From Maricaulis sp017643475 (GTDB lineage: Bacteria > Pseudomonadota > Alphaproteobacteria > Caulobacterales > Maricaulaceae), in assembly GCF_047123815.1 (NCBI RefSeq), contig NZ_CP138920.1:310001-374000 (forward strand): 64,000 nt of DNA, in the 5' to 3' direction. Made by a program: the position numbers and the translations under genes. Shown here in pieces: positions 43,128 to 52,061 of this stretch (positions are counted from its first letter, which is position 1; every line of letters starts with the position of its first letter). The notes under the pieces are model-generated. The model was not told the DNA's origin. It worked only from the letters and a program-made list of their open reading frames with translations, and ran no database searches.

Positions 43128-44873
43128 ATGCCTCTGAACCTCTCATTCCTGCCCTTCCTCAATCGTGTCGAGAAGACTGCGCTGGACGCGGTCGAGCACG
43201 AGGTTGAATGGTTCTGCCTGCCGGCCGGGCAGATGCTGTTTCGCGAGGGCGATGACGCGGACGCCTTCTATCTGGTGCGTTCGGGCGCTCTGGCGGCCTT
43301 CAGAAACGGTGCGTTGGGACGACCGGACCTGATCGGCTATATCCGCGCCGGTGAGCCCGTGGGTGAAATGTCCCTGCTGGACGAGACCCCGCACAGTGCC
43401 AGCGTCTACGCCCTGCGCGACAGTGAGCTTGTGCGCCTGCCCAAGGCCAGTTTCGAACGCCTGACCCGCAAACATGCCAGTCTGATGCGCGAGCTTGCCC
43501 GCATGATGCTGGCGCGGCTGCGCGGTTCGGACCGCTCGACCGGATCAGAGCCCAAGGTTTTCGCGATGGTTTCGACCTCGCCGACGATTGATCTGGAGTA
43601 TCGCGCCAATGAATTACGCGACGCGCTGAGACGACTGGGGCTGAGCTGTTTCATCGGTGACGAGGATTGTTCCGACTGGAGCGGTCAAAAGCTCGACGCC
43701 ATCGAGGCGGAACACGACATCGTGCTTCTGACCGCCAGACTGGCCAACCAGACCTGGGCGCGCCGCGCCATGGGCCGGGCCGACCGGATGTGGGTGTTTG
43801 CAAGGGCAGATGCACGGCCTTCGAGCCCGCTCCTGCCCGATGACCCCTCGCCCGCAGCCAAGCTGAAACTGCTCGATGTGGTTCTGCTGCACCTGGGCGG
43901 CATCCGACAGGCAGCTCGCCCGCAGGAATGGATCGAGGCCGCCGAGGCAGCGCGCCTCTTCCACTGGCGCCAGGATCACGCCCGCGCTGACGCAGACCGG
44001 CTGGCCCGTACGATTGCCGGAAAATCTGTCGGCCTGATCGTGTCCGGCGGCGGCGCCCGTGCCTATGCGCACATCGGTGTCATTCGGGCCCTGCGTGAAG
44101 CTGGCATGCCGATCGATTTTGTCGGTGGCGCTTCTATGGGCGCCATAATCGCGGCAGGTGTCGGCCTGGAGTGGAGCGACACCGAGCTGGAAGAACGCGT
44201 GCGCGAAGCCTTTGTCGACAGCCATCCGCTCGATGACTGGGCCTTGCCTGTTGTCTCTCTGGTCAAAGGCGAGAAGGTCGATGCCCGGCTGAAACATCAT
44301 TTCGGGGATGTTGAGATCGCCGATCTCAAACGTCCCTTCTTCTGCCTGTCCTCGAACCTGGCCAATGGGCGCCCCTATGTGCACCGGGAAGGACGTTTGC
44401 GTGACGCGCTGCGCGCTTCCATCGCCATTCCTGGCCTGCTGCCGCCGGTCGTGCACGATGGCCAGATCCTGGTGGATGGTGCCGTGTTCACCAATTTCCC
44501 GGCCCAGCAGATGCGCGCCTTCCATCGCGGCGCCGTCGTGGGCGCTGATGTCACCCGTGCCCAGGGCCTCAACCCGGCCGATTTCATCGATCCACCGAGC
44601 TTCCTCGGCTGGGTCAAGGATAATGGCCTGAAATCCCCGCCCCCGATCGCCTCATTGCTGATGCGGGCGGCCACAGTGGGCGTTGCCGATCACCGGGATG
44701 TCGGGCGCAGCGCCGCGGATCTGCTCATCCTGCCGGAGACCCGTGTGGATATGCGCGACTGGGACCGCTACGAGGAATCGGTCGAGGCCGGTTACGAGGC
44801 CGCCCAGGGCATGCTGGCGGGCATCTCCGAGAGCATGCGCCGCAAACTCCACCTGCCACTTCCGATGATGTAG
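43128..44873 (+). CDS. Cyclic-nucleotide-binding patatin-like phospholipase (NTE/RssA type)
   Basis: A 581-residue protein with an N-terminal cNMP-binding domain (about 20-140; FREGDDADAFYLVRSGALA and GEPVGEMSLLDETPHSASV with the phosphate-binding cassette), a middle Rossmann-like segment (about 145-265) and a patatin domain (about 295-490) with the oxyanion motif SGGGARAYAHIGV, nucleophile GGASMGA (Ser) and the catalytic DGA in VDGAVFTNFP. Patatins of this class are serine phospholipases/lysophospholipases; nucleotide binding should control activity. It has no membrane span of its own. Similar proteins are common housekeeping genes in alphaproteobacteria. Confidence 0.88.
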   Translation: MPLNLSFLPFLNRVEKTALDAVEHEVEWFCLPAGQMLFREGDDADAFYLVRSGALAAFRNGALGRPDLIGYIRAGEPVGEMSLLDETPHSASVYALRDSELVRLPKASFERLTRKHASLMRELARMMLARLRGSDRSTGSEPKVFAMVSTSPTIDLEYRANELRDALRRLGLSCFIGDEDCSDWSGQKLDAIEAEHDIVLLTARLANQTWARRAMGRADRMWVFARADARPSSPLLPDDPSPAAKLKLLDVVLLHLGGIRQAARPQEWIEAAEAARLFHWRQDHARADADRLARTIAGKSVGLIVSGGGARAYAHIGVIRALREAGMPIDFVGGASMGAIIAAGVGLEWSDTELEERVREAFVDSHPLDDWALPVVSLVKGEKVDARLKHHFGDVEIADLKRPFFCLSSNLANGRPYVHREGRLRDALRASIAIPGLLPPVVHDGQILVDGAVFTNFPAQQMRAFHRGAVVGADVTRAQGLNPADFIDPPSFLGWVKDNGLKSPPPIASLLMRAATVGVADHRDVGRSAADLLILPETRVDMRDWDRYEESVEAGYEAAQGMLAGISESMRRKLHLPLPMM

Positions 44874-44876
44874 GCG

Positions 44877-45386
44877 CTAGTATGCCGGTTCCTGCAGCCG
44901 TGTGCGCAGGACAAGTGCCCGCCGGGCCGTATGGTCCATCTGACAACCGGCGTGAATGACCTGGGCGATGGTTCCGCCCTCAAAAACAGCCGCCTCGGCC
45001 CGGCAATCTGCATCACGGAATTCGATCCAGGCGCGCTGGGCATCACGCAGGCCTTCGGCCACAGACGTGCCCTCATAACGCTGGCGCAGGCCGATATAGC
45101 TGGCATTGAGCACAACATCCCAGGCATCACGCTCCTCGATCGAACAACGCACCATGCCCTGCGTGGTCTCGCCATCGGGTCGAAGCGTCATGCAGGCCCG
45201 GGAGTATTCGCCGATACAGGTCTGCTGTTCAGCCGGCCCTGCATCCGTGGTGCGGTTGAGGCAGACCTCCAGCGTGTCCTGGGCAGACAGGATATCCATC
45301 TGGCCCGCTGTCGACGGTTTTTGCGCAGAGGCACAGGCGGCGACAAGCGTCAGACCGGCCATGGCGGTGATGGATTGGCGGAACAT
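44877..45386 (-). CDS. LprI-type (DUF1311) lipoprotein
   Basis: A 169-residue lipoprotein. The signal ends in LTLVAAC (Cys near residue 18), and the mature domain shows the Cys-rich DUF1311 pattern with AQRAWIEFRDADCRAEA (about 120-136) and paired Cys throughout. LprI proteins of this family include lysozyme inhibitors. It converges on the patatin gene with a 3-bp gap. Function inferred from family only. Confidence 0.78.
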   Translation of the reverse strand: MFRQSITAMAGLTLVAACASAQKPSTAGQMDILSAQDTLEVCLNRTTDAGPAEQQTCIGEYSRACMTLRPDGETTQGMVRCSIEERDAWDVVLNASYIGLRQRYEGTSVAEGLRDAQRAWIEFRDADCRAEAAVFEGGTIAQVIHAGCQMDHTARRALVLRTRLQEPAY

Positions 45387-45469
45387 GTCATTCTCCCGAA
45401 CTGGACAGGCTCAAGGATAGCCAAGCCCGGAACACCCGTCATCAGACGATTGTCGAATTTTGAGAGCCC

Positions 45470-45504
45470 CGCCCCAAAAGAAAAGGCCCGGAAAACCGGG
45501 CCTT
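45470..45504 (-). terminator. Intrinsic terminator of ivd
   Basis: Arms AAGGCCCGG (45483-45491) and CCGGGCCTT (45496-45504), loop AAAA, followed on the minus strand by TTTTCTTTT. It lies about 25 bp past the ivd stop. Confidence 0.85.
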
Positions 45505-45527
45505 GTCACGTGGAAATCTGGTCCTGG

Positions 45528-46700
45528 TCAGGCGGTTTCGCCAAACAGTTCGCGGCCGATCAGCCAGCGGCGGATTTCCGACGTGCCGGCGCCGATCTCG
45601 TAGAGTTTGGCGTCCCGCAGCAGGCGGCCGGTCGGATATTCATTGATATAGCCATTGCCGCCCAGCAGCTGGATCGCGTCCAGCGCCATTTGCGTTGCAT
45701 TTTCAGCGGCATAAAGAATGGCGCCTGCAGCGTCCTTGCGGGTGGTCTCGCCGCGGTCACACGCCTGGGCGACGGCATAGACATAGGCGCGCGTGGCGTT
45801 CATGCGCACATACATGTCAGCGACCTTGCCCTGGACCAGCTGAAACTCGCCAATGGATTTGCCGAATTGCTGACGCTCGCGAATGTACGGCATGACGATG
45901 TCCATGCAGGACTGCATGATGCCGACCGGGCCGGAGGAGAGGACCGCGCGCTCGTAATCGAGGCCGGACATCAGGACTTTCACGCCCTCATTGAGCGGGC
46001 CCATGATGTTTTCTTCCGGCACTTCGCAATCTTCAAACACCAGCTCACCGGTTTCCGAACCGCGCATGCCCAGCTTGTCGAGTTTCTGGGCGACAGAGAA
46101 GCCCTTGAAATCCTTCTCGATCAGGAAGGCCGTGATGCCACGGGAATGGGCGTCCATATCCGTCTTGGCATAAACCACCAGCGTATCCGCAGCCGGCGCG
46201 TTGGTGATCCACATTTTCGAGCCGTTGAGCACATAGCGATCGCCGCGCTTTTCCGCCTTCAGACGCATGCCGACAACATCGGAACCGGCGCCCGGCTCGG
46301 ACATGGCCAGCGCACCGACATGCTCACCGGACATCAGCTTGGGCAGGTATTTCGCCTTTTGCTCGAGTGTCGCCCAGCGACGGATCTGATTCACGCAGAG
46401 ATTGGAATGCGCACCATAGGACAGACCAACCGAGGCCGAAGCCCGGCTGATTTCTTCCATGGCGATCACATGTTCCAGATATCCAAGGCCCGAGCCGCCG
46501 TCTTCTTCCGACACGGTAATGCCCAGAAGGCCGAGCTCACCCATTTTCTGCCAGAGGTCCGGCGGGAAGACATCGCTCTCGTCGATTTCGGCCGCACGCG
46601 GCGCGATTTCGTCGGCTGCAAAGGAACGAACGGTGTCGCGGATCATGTCCGCAGTCTCACCGAGGTTGAAGTCGAGGGAGGGATATTGGTTCGGTATCAT
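45528..46700 (-). CDS. ivd: Isovaleryl-CoA dehydrogenase
   Basis: A 390-residue acyl-CoA dehydrogenase. Most ACADs carry the catalytic Glu near the C-terminus, but the Glu here is in GLDYERAVLSSGP (about residue 245), and the usual C-terminal site reads YEIGAGTSEIRR, the known signature of isovaleryl-CoA dehydrogenase. FAD-binding WITNAPAADTLVVYAKTD and QLLGGNGYINEYP are present. It oxidises isovaleryl-CoA to 3-methylcrotonyl-CoA, feeding MccAB encoded upstream in the window. The ATG at 46700 gives the standard N-terminus (PSLDFNLGETADMIRD); a longer reading to 46742 adds unrelated residues. Confidence 0.95.
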   Translation of the reverse strand: MIPNQYPSLDFNLGETADMIRDTVRSFAADEIAPRAAEIDESDVFPPDLWQKMGELGLLGITVSEEDGGSGLGYLEHVIAMEEISRASASVGLSYGAHSNLCVNQIRRWATLEQKAKYLPKLMSGEHVGALAMSEPGAGSDVVGMRLKAEKRGDRYVLNGSKMWITNAPAADTLVVYAKTDMDAHSRGITAFLIEKDFKGFSVAQKLDKLGMRGSETGELVFEDCEVPEENIMGPLNEGVKVLMSGLDYERAVLSSGPVGIMQSCMDIVMPYIRERQQFGKSIGEFQLVQGKVADMYVRMNATRAYVYAVAQACDRGETTRKDAAGAILYAAENATQMALDAIQLLGGNGYINEYPTGRLLRDAKLYEIGAGTSEIRRWLIGRELFGETA

Positions 46701-46777
46701 GCCGCGCGATGTATCACGCGCGCAGCACGGGTCAAGCGACAAGAAAGCTGCTGGAGGAAAGAGTTGCCGCGTTAGCG

Positions 46778-49300
46778 CTAAATCGGAGCTTTTTCTTTCC
46801 GCTTCTCCATCCAGATGGAAAGGAGCTGCCAGAGTGCCATGACAGAAAAGAAGCTACCGGCGATCAGTGCCCATGCGCCCGAGGTCAGCTCCCGCGCGCC
46901 CCAGACCCGATCCCATTCCATATAGGTGAAGAGACCGCCGTAAACAGACAGGGCCAGACCCGCCAGCAGAACCAGGATGAACCAGCCCGCACTGCGATCC
47001 TTATGCGGCTCGATCGTCCGGGTATCGGTGTAGAGATCATCCTCGCCCGCCAGGTCGGACGGGGAGAAATCATCCTCCAGCGCCTCGATCTCGCCGGTAT
47101 CAACAAGCTCATCCTCGACGTGCACGGCTTCCCGGGTGAGGCTGGCATCCGCGCCGACCTCGCCCACGGCACCGGAGGCCGTTGCAGCCTCGAAAGCCGG
47201 ATGTGGCGGCGGTGCGTCCTGGCCAGCGACCGCGATCGCCTGCTCCACGACATCATGCACCTGTGCGACGATTGTGTCCTGCTCGTCCGCAGCATCCTCC
47301 ACAGAAGCCTCGTCGGCAGCCTGGGCTTCCGTAACCGACGGAGCGTCCTCGACAGCCAGCTCTTCAGAGACGTTTGCCTCTTCCGCGGCAACGTCCTCGA
47401 CCATCTCCGCCAGAGGCACTTCGGCCTCAGCGGCTTCGCTTTCCTCGGCTTCATCTGCGACCGGGTCGCCCGTTTCGACAACAGCAGCGAGCTCAGCCTC
47501 GCCAGTCTCCTCGGCGATGGCTTCAGCAGCGGGTTCTTCAGCTTCAGCCTCGACCGGCGCGGCGTCGTCCTCGCTCATCACCTCGGCGAGGCGGGCAAAT
47601 TCAGCTTCAACAGCCGGGTCCGCGTCTGCGACGTCATCGTCCCGTGCAACATCGGCAGCAATAACCTCAGCTTCGGAGGCGTCAGCGGCGTCTTCATCGA
47701 AATGTGCCGCGAGTTCGCCAGCAATGACAAAGCCCAGCGTCGTGCCTGCCGGCAGGCTTTCATCATACATCTGCACACTGGCTCGACCACGATGTTCCTC
47801 GCGGGGTTCGACCTGTGCGGCAGCGATTTCCTGCGACATGCGCGCGATCACCTGGGCCGCCGCCGGGTCAGATGCCGTTCCGCTGTCCGCCCGCTCGGAC
47901 AGATCAGCCGGCACGTCGTAGGCGTGCACCGCTTCATCAACCGGGTTGGTATCAACCGCGGACTGGACATCGCTCAGCGGGATGCTGGTGTCGGACGATG
48001 GTGCGTCAGAAGCCGGTTCCACTTCGGGAGCGTCCTCGACCTGCGCCTGCTGTTCAGTCGTCGCCGGTGAGCGGGTCTCGCTTGGAGGCACGTGACGCAC
48101 CGGCCCTTCCGGCATCAGCGCCGCGAGCGGCGAGCTGTGATAGCCATCAAAGACAGAGCGCGGCTGGTGACGGGGCGCAGTACGGACAGAAACCTCGTCG
48201 GCACGGTTGTAATTTTCCGGCGTCGCAGGCGCTTGCGGTTCAGCCGTATCGACGACTTCATCCTCGTCACTGACCTGTGCAACAGTATCCGGCGTTTCAG
48301 CCTGCGCCGTCTCGGCGGCAGCGTCATCCGGTGTGTCCACGGACTGCTCGTCTTGAACAGCGGTATCAGCTTCGGCCACAGCTTCGTCAGCGACCTCAGC
48401 GACATCGACGTCAGCGGCTTCCGCCCTGAGATCATCTGCGGCGCCCGCTGGTGTCGGCTCTGCGCGCTCCTGCACGAGATCGATGGAAGCGACGATTTCC
48501 TCAGCTGGCTCAGCTGTCGCGTCCGGTGTCACTTCCGGCCTTGCCTCCGGCGCAGGCGCCGCCGTCAACTCACGCGCCTCAGGCACCTGGACAGGCGGTG
48601 CGGGCGGTGTGTCCTCCACAGGTGCCTGCAAGGCCTCGAGCGGCATTTCACCAACAGCGACCAGAATACGGGAGATCTCGTCCTCGGCAGCGCGGCGTGC
48701 AGCCAGGTCACGCGCAGAGGGCGGCGGCGGTGTGTCGGCGGGCGCAGGTGCAGCTGCAGCCTCCGCCAGGGCCGGTTCGACCGGCGTGTCTGCGGCGATG
48801 TCCTCGGGATGCTCGACCTTGATGACCAGCTCGACCGTGGACTGTTCGCGTTCCTCGCCGCGCCTGGAAGCAGGCGGCGCAAAGGCCGTCATGAAGAGCG
48901 CGTTCTCAGCCTCACGGCGATCGGGGTGATTGTCGCCATAGATCGCCAGCGCCTCGCCGGCCGCCATGGCCCGACCTTCGAACAGATAACGCGCGACGTC
49001 AGAGCGTTTGAACGCATCGCCGCCGATATCGTGCACAAATGAGACGAGCGCGTCGCGCTGCGGCATTTTCAGCGGCGTGTTGACGACATCATCAATGGCG
49101 GTTTCCGCGTTGAGCACATCATAGATGAGCAGCAGGTCGGCCTCTTCCGGCGTGACTGTCGTGCCAGGCTTGGCGGCCGCCTTGTGACCGTAGCCGACAA
49201 CCCAGTGACCATCATCACCAATAATCGCGGTTCCGTTGAACGGTTCGAAGCGCTTGATCAGGGCGCGCGCGGCGGCGGAAGATTTCAGTTGCGGTTTCAT
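46778..49300 (-). CDS. spmX: SpmX-like polar muramidase with long acidic domain
   Basis: An 840-residue protein. The N-terminus (1-150) is a GH24/T4-lysozyme-like muramidase domain: LIKRFEPFNG with the catalytic Glu at residue 19, then VVGYGHKAAAKPG. The long middle (about 160-770) is low-complexity, very acidic and rich in Ala, Val, Pro and Glu. Two hydrophobic spans lie at the C-terminus (about 770-835), then a basic tail. This order (muramidase, acidic region, two C-terminal spans) is that of Caulobacter SpmX, which recruits the DivJ kinase to the stalked pole; this version is considerably longer in the middle. The ATG at 49300 puts the Glu at position 19 as I recall for Caulobacter; a GTG at 49318 would add six residues. 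Confidence 0.88.
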   Translation of the reverse strand: MKPQLKSSAAARALIKRFEPFNGTAIIGDDGHWVVGYGHKAAAKPGTTVTPEEADLLLIYDVLNAETAIDDVVNTPLKMPQRDALVSFVHDIGGDAFKRSDVARYLFEGRAMAAGEALAIYGDNHPDRREAENALFMTAFAPPASRRGEEREQSTVELVIKVEHPEDIAADTPVEPALAEAAAAPAPADTPPPPSARDLAARRAAEDEISRILVAVGEMPLEALQAPVEDTPPAPPVQVPEARELTAAPAPEARPEVTPDATAEPAEEIVASIDLVQERAEPTPAGAADDLRAEAADVDVAEVADEAVAEADTAVQDEQSVDTPDDAAAETAQAETPDTVAQVSDEDEVVDTAEPQAPATPENYNRADEVSVRTAPRHQPRSVFDGYHSSPLAALMPEGPVRHVPPSETRSPATTEQQAQVEDAPEVEPASDAPSSDTSIPLSDVQSAVDTNPVDEAVHAYDVPADLSERADSGTASDPAAAQVIARMSQEIAAAQVEPREEHRGRASVQMYDESLPAGTTLGFVIAGELAAHFDEDAADASEAEVIAADVARDDDVADADPAVEAEFARLAEVMSEDDAAPVEAEAEEPAAEAIAEETGEAELAAVVETGDPVADEAEESEAAEAEVPLAEMVEDVAAEEANVSEELAVEDAPSVTEAQAADEASVEDAADEQDTIVAQVHDVVEQAIAVAGQDAPPPHPAFEAATASGAVGEVGADASLTREAVHVEDELVDTGEIEALEDDFSPSDLAGEDDLYTDTRTIEPHKDRSAGWFILVLLAGLALSVYGGLFTYMEWDRVWGARELTSGAWALIAGSFFSVMALWQLLSIWMEKRKEKAPI

Positions 49301-49341
49301 CTTGTTCAATTCTGACACGGCACACAGGGGTCCTACCCCCT

Positions 49342-49358
49342 ATTGCAAGTCCGAAGCC
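49342..49358 (-). promoter_or_regulatory. Candidate sigma-54 promoter of spmX
   Basis: On the minus strand the 16-mer CGGCTTCGGACTTGCA has GGC and TTGCA at exactly the -24/-12 spacing of RpoN promoters (GG-N10-GC). It lies between the Kelch gene stop and spmX, about 40 bp before the ATG. In Caulobacter spmX expression depends on TacA, a sigma-54 activator, so a conserved control is plausible. No activator site was located. Confidence 0.55.
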
Positions 49359-49368
49359 GCCTTGAGGT

Positions 49369-50328
49369 TCAGCCTTCGCCTTGCAGGTAAACATCGGTGA
49401 CATCAAGCGCGGTGAAGGGCGCAAAAAACCCGCCACCACTACCGCCACCGACAATATAAATTCCGTCATTCAGGGTTGCTGCGGCCGCGTTCGTGCGCGG
49501 CGATGGCAGACCCTCAGCGCTTTCCCAGCCGCTCTCGCCGGGCGTCCAGACCAGGTGTTCATCCAGCGTGGTATTGCCCTCGCCGCCCTGTCCACCAAAG
49601 ACGTGGACACGCTCGCCATCATAGGCAATCGCGACACCAGAGCGCGGCGCTGGCAAGGCCGGTCCCTCGCGCCATTCCCCCGTCGCCGGGTTGAAGAAGT
49701 CAGAGCGCGCGGTCGGTGCGCCGGCGTAAAACCCGCCGACAATCAGGATCTCGTCATCAATCGCGACCGCAGCAGCAGCAGCCCGGGTCACGCCTTCGGG
49801 CACCTCGCCGTTCTCCCACTCCCGGCTCTCCGGATCGAACACGTAAAACTCGCCATCATCACGGCTGCCGCCGATGGCGTAGAGCAAGCCGCCGACCTCG
49901 GTCAGGGTGAAGTCCGCCTTGGCAGCGGGCATGGCCGCCTCGCTCTGCCAGACGGCATGTTCCGGCGACCAGGACCACATCGCAGCGCTGGGTCCGACAC
50001 CCATTTCGCCCGCGGCATAACCGCCAGCGGCATAGATACGGCCATCCGCGACCGACATGCCGAAACGTTCCAGCCCGCGCGGCAGCGATTGCTCCGGCAT
50101 CCAGCGGTCGATCTCGGTGTCATAGGATTCAAACTCGGCGCGCGGGTCGGTCAGACCCGCACCGCCAGCGGCATAAAGCCGGCCATCCAGCACGACCACG
50201 GACAGGCCCGCCCGGGGCGCATCGAGACGCGCAGCGGCTTGCCATTCCCCGTCAGCATGGGCTGCAGGACCAGTCACCGCCAACAAACACGCAAGCGAAA
50301 GCACTCTGTGTCGCACTGTTTTCACCAC
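49369..50328 (-). CDS. Exported Kelch-repeat protein
   Basis: A 319-residue beta-propeller with a signal peptide (RHRVLSLACLLAVTGPAAHA) and six Kelch repeats; the GG-x-x-x pairs are in GRLYAAGGAG, GRIYAAGGYA, GLLYAIGGSR, DEILIVGGFY, ERVHVFGGQG and DGIYIVGGGS, spaced by about 48 residues. Kelch propellers bind ligands or sugars; the export signal places it in the periplasm or outside. The start is one of two adjacent GTG codons (50328 or 50325) following GGGGAG. It is upstream of spmX with 50-70 bp between. Confidence 0.85.
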   Translation of the reverse strand: MVKTVRHRVLSLACLLAVTGPAAHADGEWQAAARLDAPRAGLSVVVLDGRLYAAGGAGLTDPRAEFESYDTEIDRWMPEQSLPRGLERFGMSVADGRIYAAGGYAAGEMGVGPSAAMWSWSPEHAVWQSEAAMPAAKADFTLTEVGGLLYAIGGSRDDGEFYVFDPESREWENGEVPEGVTRAAAAAVAIDDEILIVGGFYAGAPTARSDFFNPATGEWREGPALPAPRSGVAIAYDGERVHVFGGQGGEGNTTLDEHLVWTPGESGWESAEGLPSPRTNAAAATLNDGIYIVGGGSGGGFFAPFTALDVTDVYLQGEG

Positions 50329-50356
50329 CCTTAGCTCCCCAGCTGGAGGGATTTCA

Positions 50357-51748
50357 TCACAGAAGCAGGAGGCTCGCCAACCCCAGGAATGCAAGAAATC
50401 CCACCACATCGGTCACCGTGGTCACAAATACAGAGGAGGCAACGGCCGGGTCTGCACCGGCGCGCACAAGCCCCAGGGGAATCAGAATGCCGGACAACCC
50501 CGCACAGGCGAGATTGAGCACCATGGCCAGCGCGATCACGCCGGCTAGCTGCAAGTCCTGGAACCAGAGCATGGTCACCAAGCCCATCACGACGGCGAAA
50601 ATAAGACCGTTGAGCGTGCCCGTGGCCAGCTCCCGCCAGATCACCCGCAGCGAGTTGGCCGCCGTCAGATCGCGCTCGGCGATGGCTCGAACGGCGACGG
50701 CGAGCGATTGCGTGCCGGCATTGCCGCCCATGGAGGCCACGATCGGCATCAGCACGGCCAGGGCGACATAGGCATCGATGGCGCCCTGGAACATCGCGAT
50801 CACGCCGGAAGCCAGGATGGCCGTGGCCAGATTGACCAGCAGCCAGGGCGCGCGCGAGCGCACGGACTGGACGACCGTGTCGGACAGGCCCGCATCATTC
50901 ACACCGGCCAGGGCCAGCATGTCTTCCTTGTTCTCTTCCTGGATGACATCGACGATATCATCCAGCGTCAGCATGCCGGTCAGCCGCCCGGCCCCGTCCA
51001 CCACCGGCGTCGAGACCAGGTGGTATTTGTGGAAGACATAGGCGACCTCTTCCTGGTCGGTTTCCGGCGCGACGAGAATGCGCGGCTTTTCCATGATCTC
51101 GGTGAGTTGAAGGTCACGCGGCGCGCCCAGCAGGCGACAGACCGGGATCTCGCCCACGGGGCGAAAACCGGCATCGACCACAAACAGGTCAAAGAACTTG
51201 TCCGGCATCTCGCCGCGACTGTCGCGCATATGGTCCAGCGCATGGCCCACCGTCCAGAAGTCCGGTGCCGCCACAAATTCGCGCTGCATCAGGCGACCGG
51301 CGGTCTCCTCGTCAAAGGCCAGGCTCTGTTCGACGGCCTCGCGATCCGCATCCGGCACTTCGGCCAGGACGGCTTCACGCACCTCCTCGTCGAGCTCTTC
51401 AAGAACCTCGGTGGCGTCATCACTGTCCAGATCGGAGATCGCGGCGGCCAGGTGAGAGGCATCAAGATGCTCCATCACCGCTTCGCGCGTATCCGGCTCC
51501 AGCTCGGCCAGCACATCACCGGTAAGGATATCCGGCGTCAGCTCGGCCAGCGCCTCCTGCTTGGACGAGGAGAGCTGTTCAATAACGTCAGCGATATCGG
51601 CTTCGTGCAGCGGCGTCAGCAGGCGGCGAACGAGGTCCGCATCGCCAGTCAGGATCGCCTCGACCAGTTCGGCGACAAATTCCGGATCGGTATTCACACG
51701 GCCGGACGTATCGGCAAGGAGTTCGTCTTCAAAAGCGGCTGCGCTCAT
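50357..51748 (-). CDS. mgtE: Magnesium transporter MgtE
   Basis: A 463-residue MgtE. N-terminal superhelical domain (about 30-140, LEPDTREAVMEHLDASHLAA and EELDEEVREAVLAEVPD), two CBS domains (about 150-275), plug helix and five membrane spans with the pore motif PIVASMGGNAGTQSLAVAVRA (split; about 340-360). It imports Mg2+ and self-gates through the N and CBS domains. The Kelch gene starts 29 bp downstream of its stop and may be co-transcribed with it. Confidence 0.96.
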   Translation of the reverse strand: MSAAAFEDELLADTSGRVNTDPEFVAELVEAILTGDADLVRRLLTPLHEADIADVIEQLSSSKQEALAELTPDILTGDVLAELEPDTREAVMEHLDASHLAAAISDLDSDDATEVLEELDEEVREAVLAEVPDADREAVEQSLAFDEETAGRLMQREFVAAPDFWTVGHALDHMRDSRGEMPDKFFDLFVVDAGFRPVGEIPVCRLLGAPRDLQLTEIMEKPRILVAPETDQEEVAYVFHKYHLVSTPVVDGAGRLTGMLTLDDIVDVIQEENKEDMLALAGVNDAGLSDTVVQSVRSRAPWLLVNLATAILASGVIAMFQGAIDAYVALAVLMPIVASMGGNAGTQSLAVAVRAIAERDLTAANSLRVIWRELATGTLNGLIFAVVMGLVTMLWFQDLQLAGVIALAMVLNLACAGLSGILIPLGLVRAGADPAVASSVFVTTVTDVVGFLAFLGLASLLLL

Positions 51749-52061
51749 GCGGCTCTCCTTGCGGTCTCGATATGACGGGTTTCAGTGATGTTGCGCGCAG
51801 CCTAGGCGGTGGCGCGATTCGTGGCGAGTGGGAGAATGGGGGGTGAGGGAGAAAACTCAGCGGGTTGGGCGTGGGGCGGAAAGAAATGGGACCGTCACGC
51901 TTTTTCCGATTTTTCTGCGCTGTCGATCAGCAGCAGGGCGCGAGTTTGCGGCCCGAAAGATGTGTACTTCCAAATTCCTCGGCGCGTCTTCGATTCTTCA
52001 CACCACCATTGACGAGTACTCCCGTCTTACCTACTCCGAGCAGGTGCCTACAGAGGAAAAT
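51749..52061. other. 313-bp region without a gene
   Basis: It holds the promoter region of mgtE (minus) and of the membrane-protein gene at 52062 (plus). An open frame runs through it in phase with the latter, but only the ATG at 52062 has a ribosome site (AGAGGAAAAT). No repeat or RNA structure was noticed. Confidence 0.45.

Noticed and set aside
41404..44873. A CBASS-type defence operon (TIR-like protein plus patatin effector)
   Set aside because: No cyclase gene is present, and cNMP-binding patatins are common core genes; co-function is not supported.
44931..46775. A 614-codon open frame opposite ivd and the LprI gene
   Set aside because: It spans two real genes on the opposite strand and has no independent support.
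46778..49300. Phage endolysin/prophage remnant reading of the muramidase gene
   Set aside because: The lysozyme-like N-terminus invites this, but the long acidic middle, two C-terminal spans and absence of other phage genes fit SpmX better.
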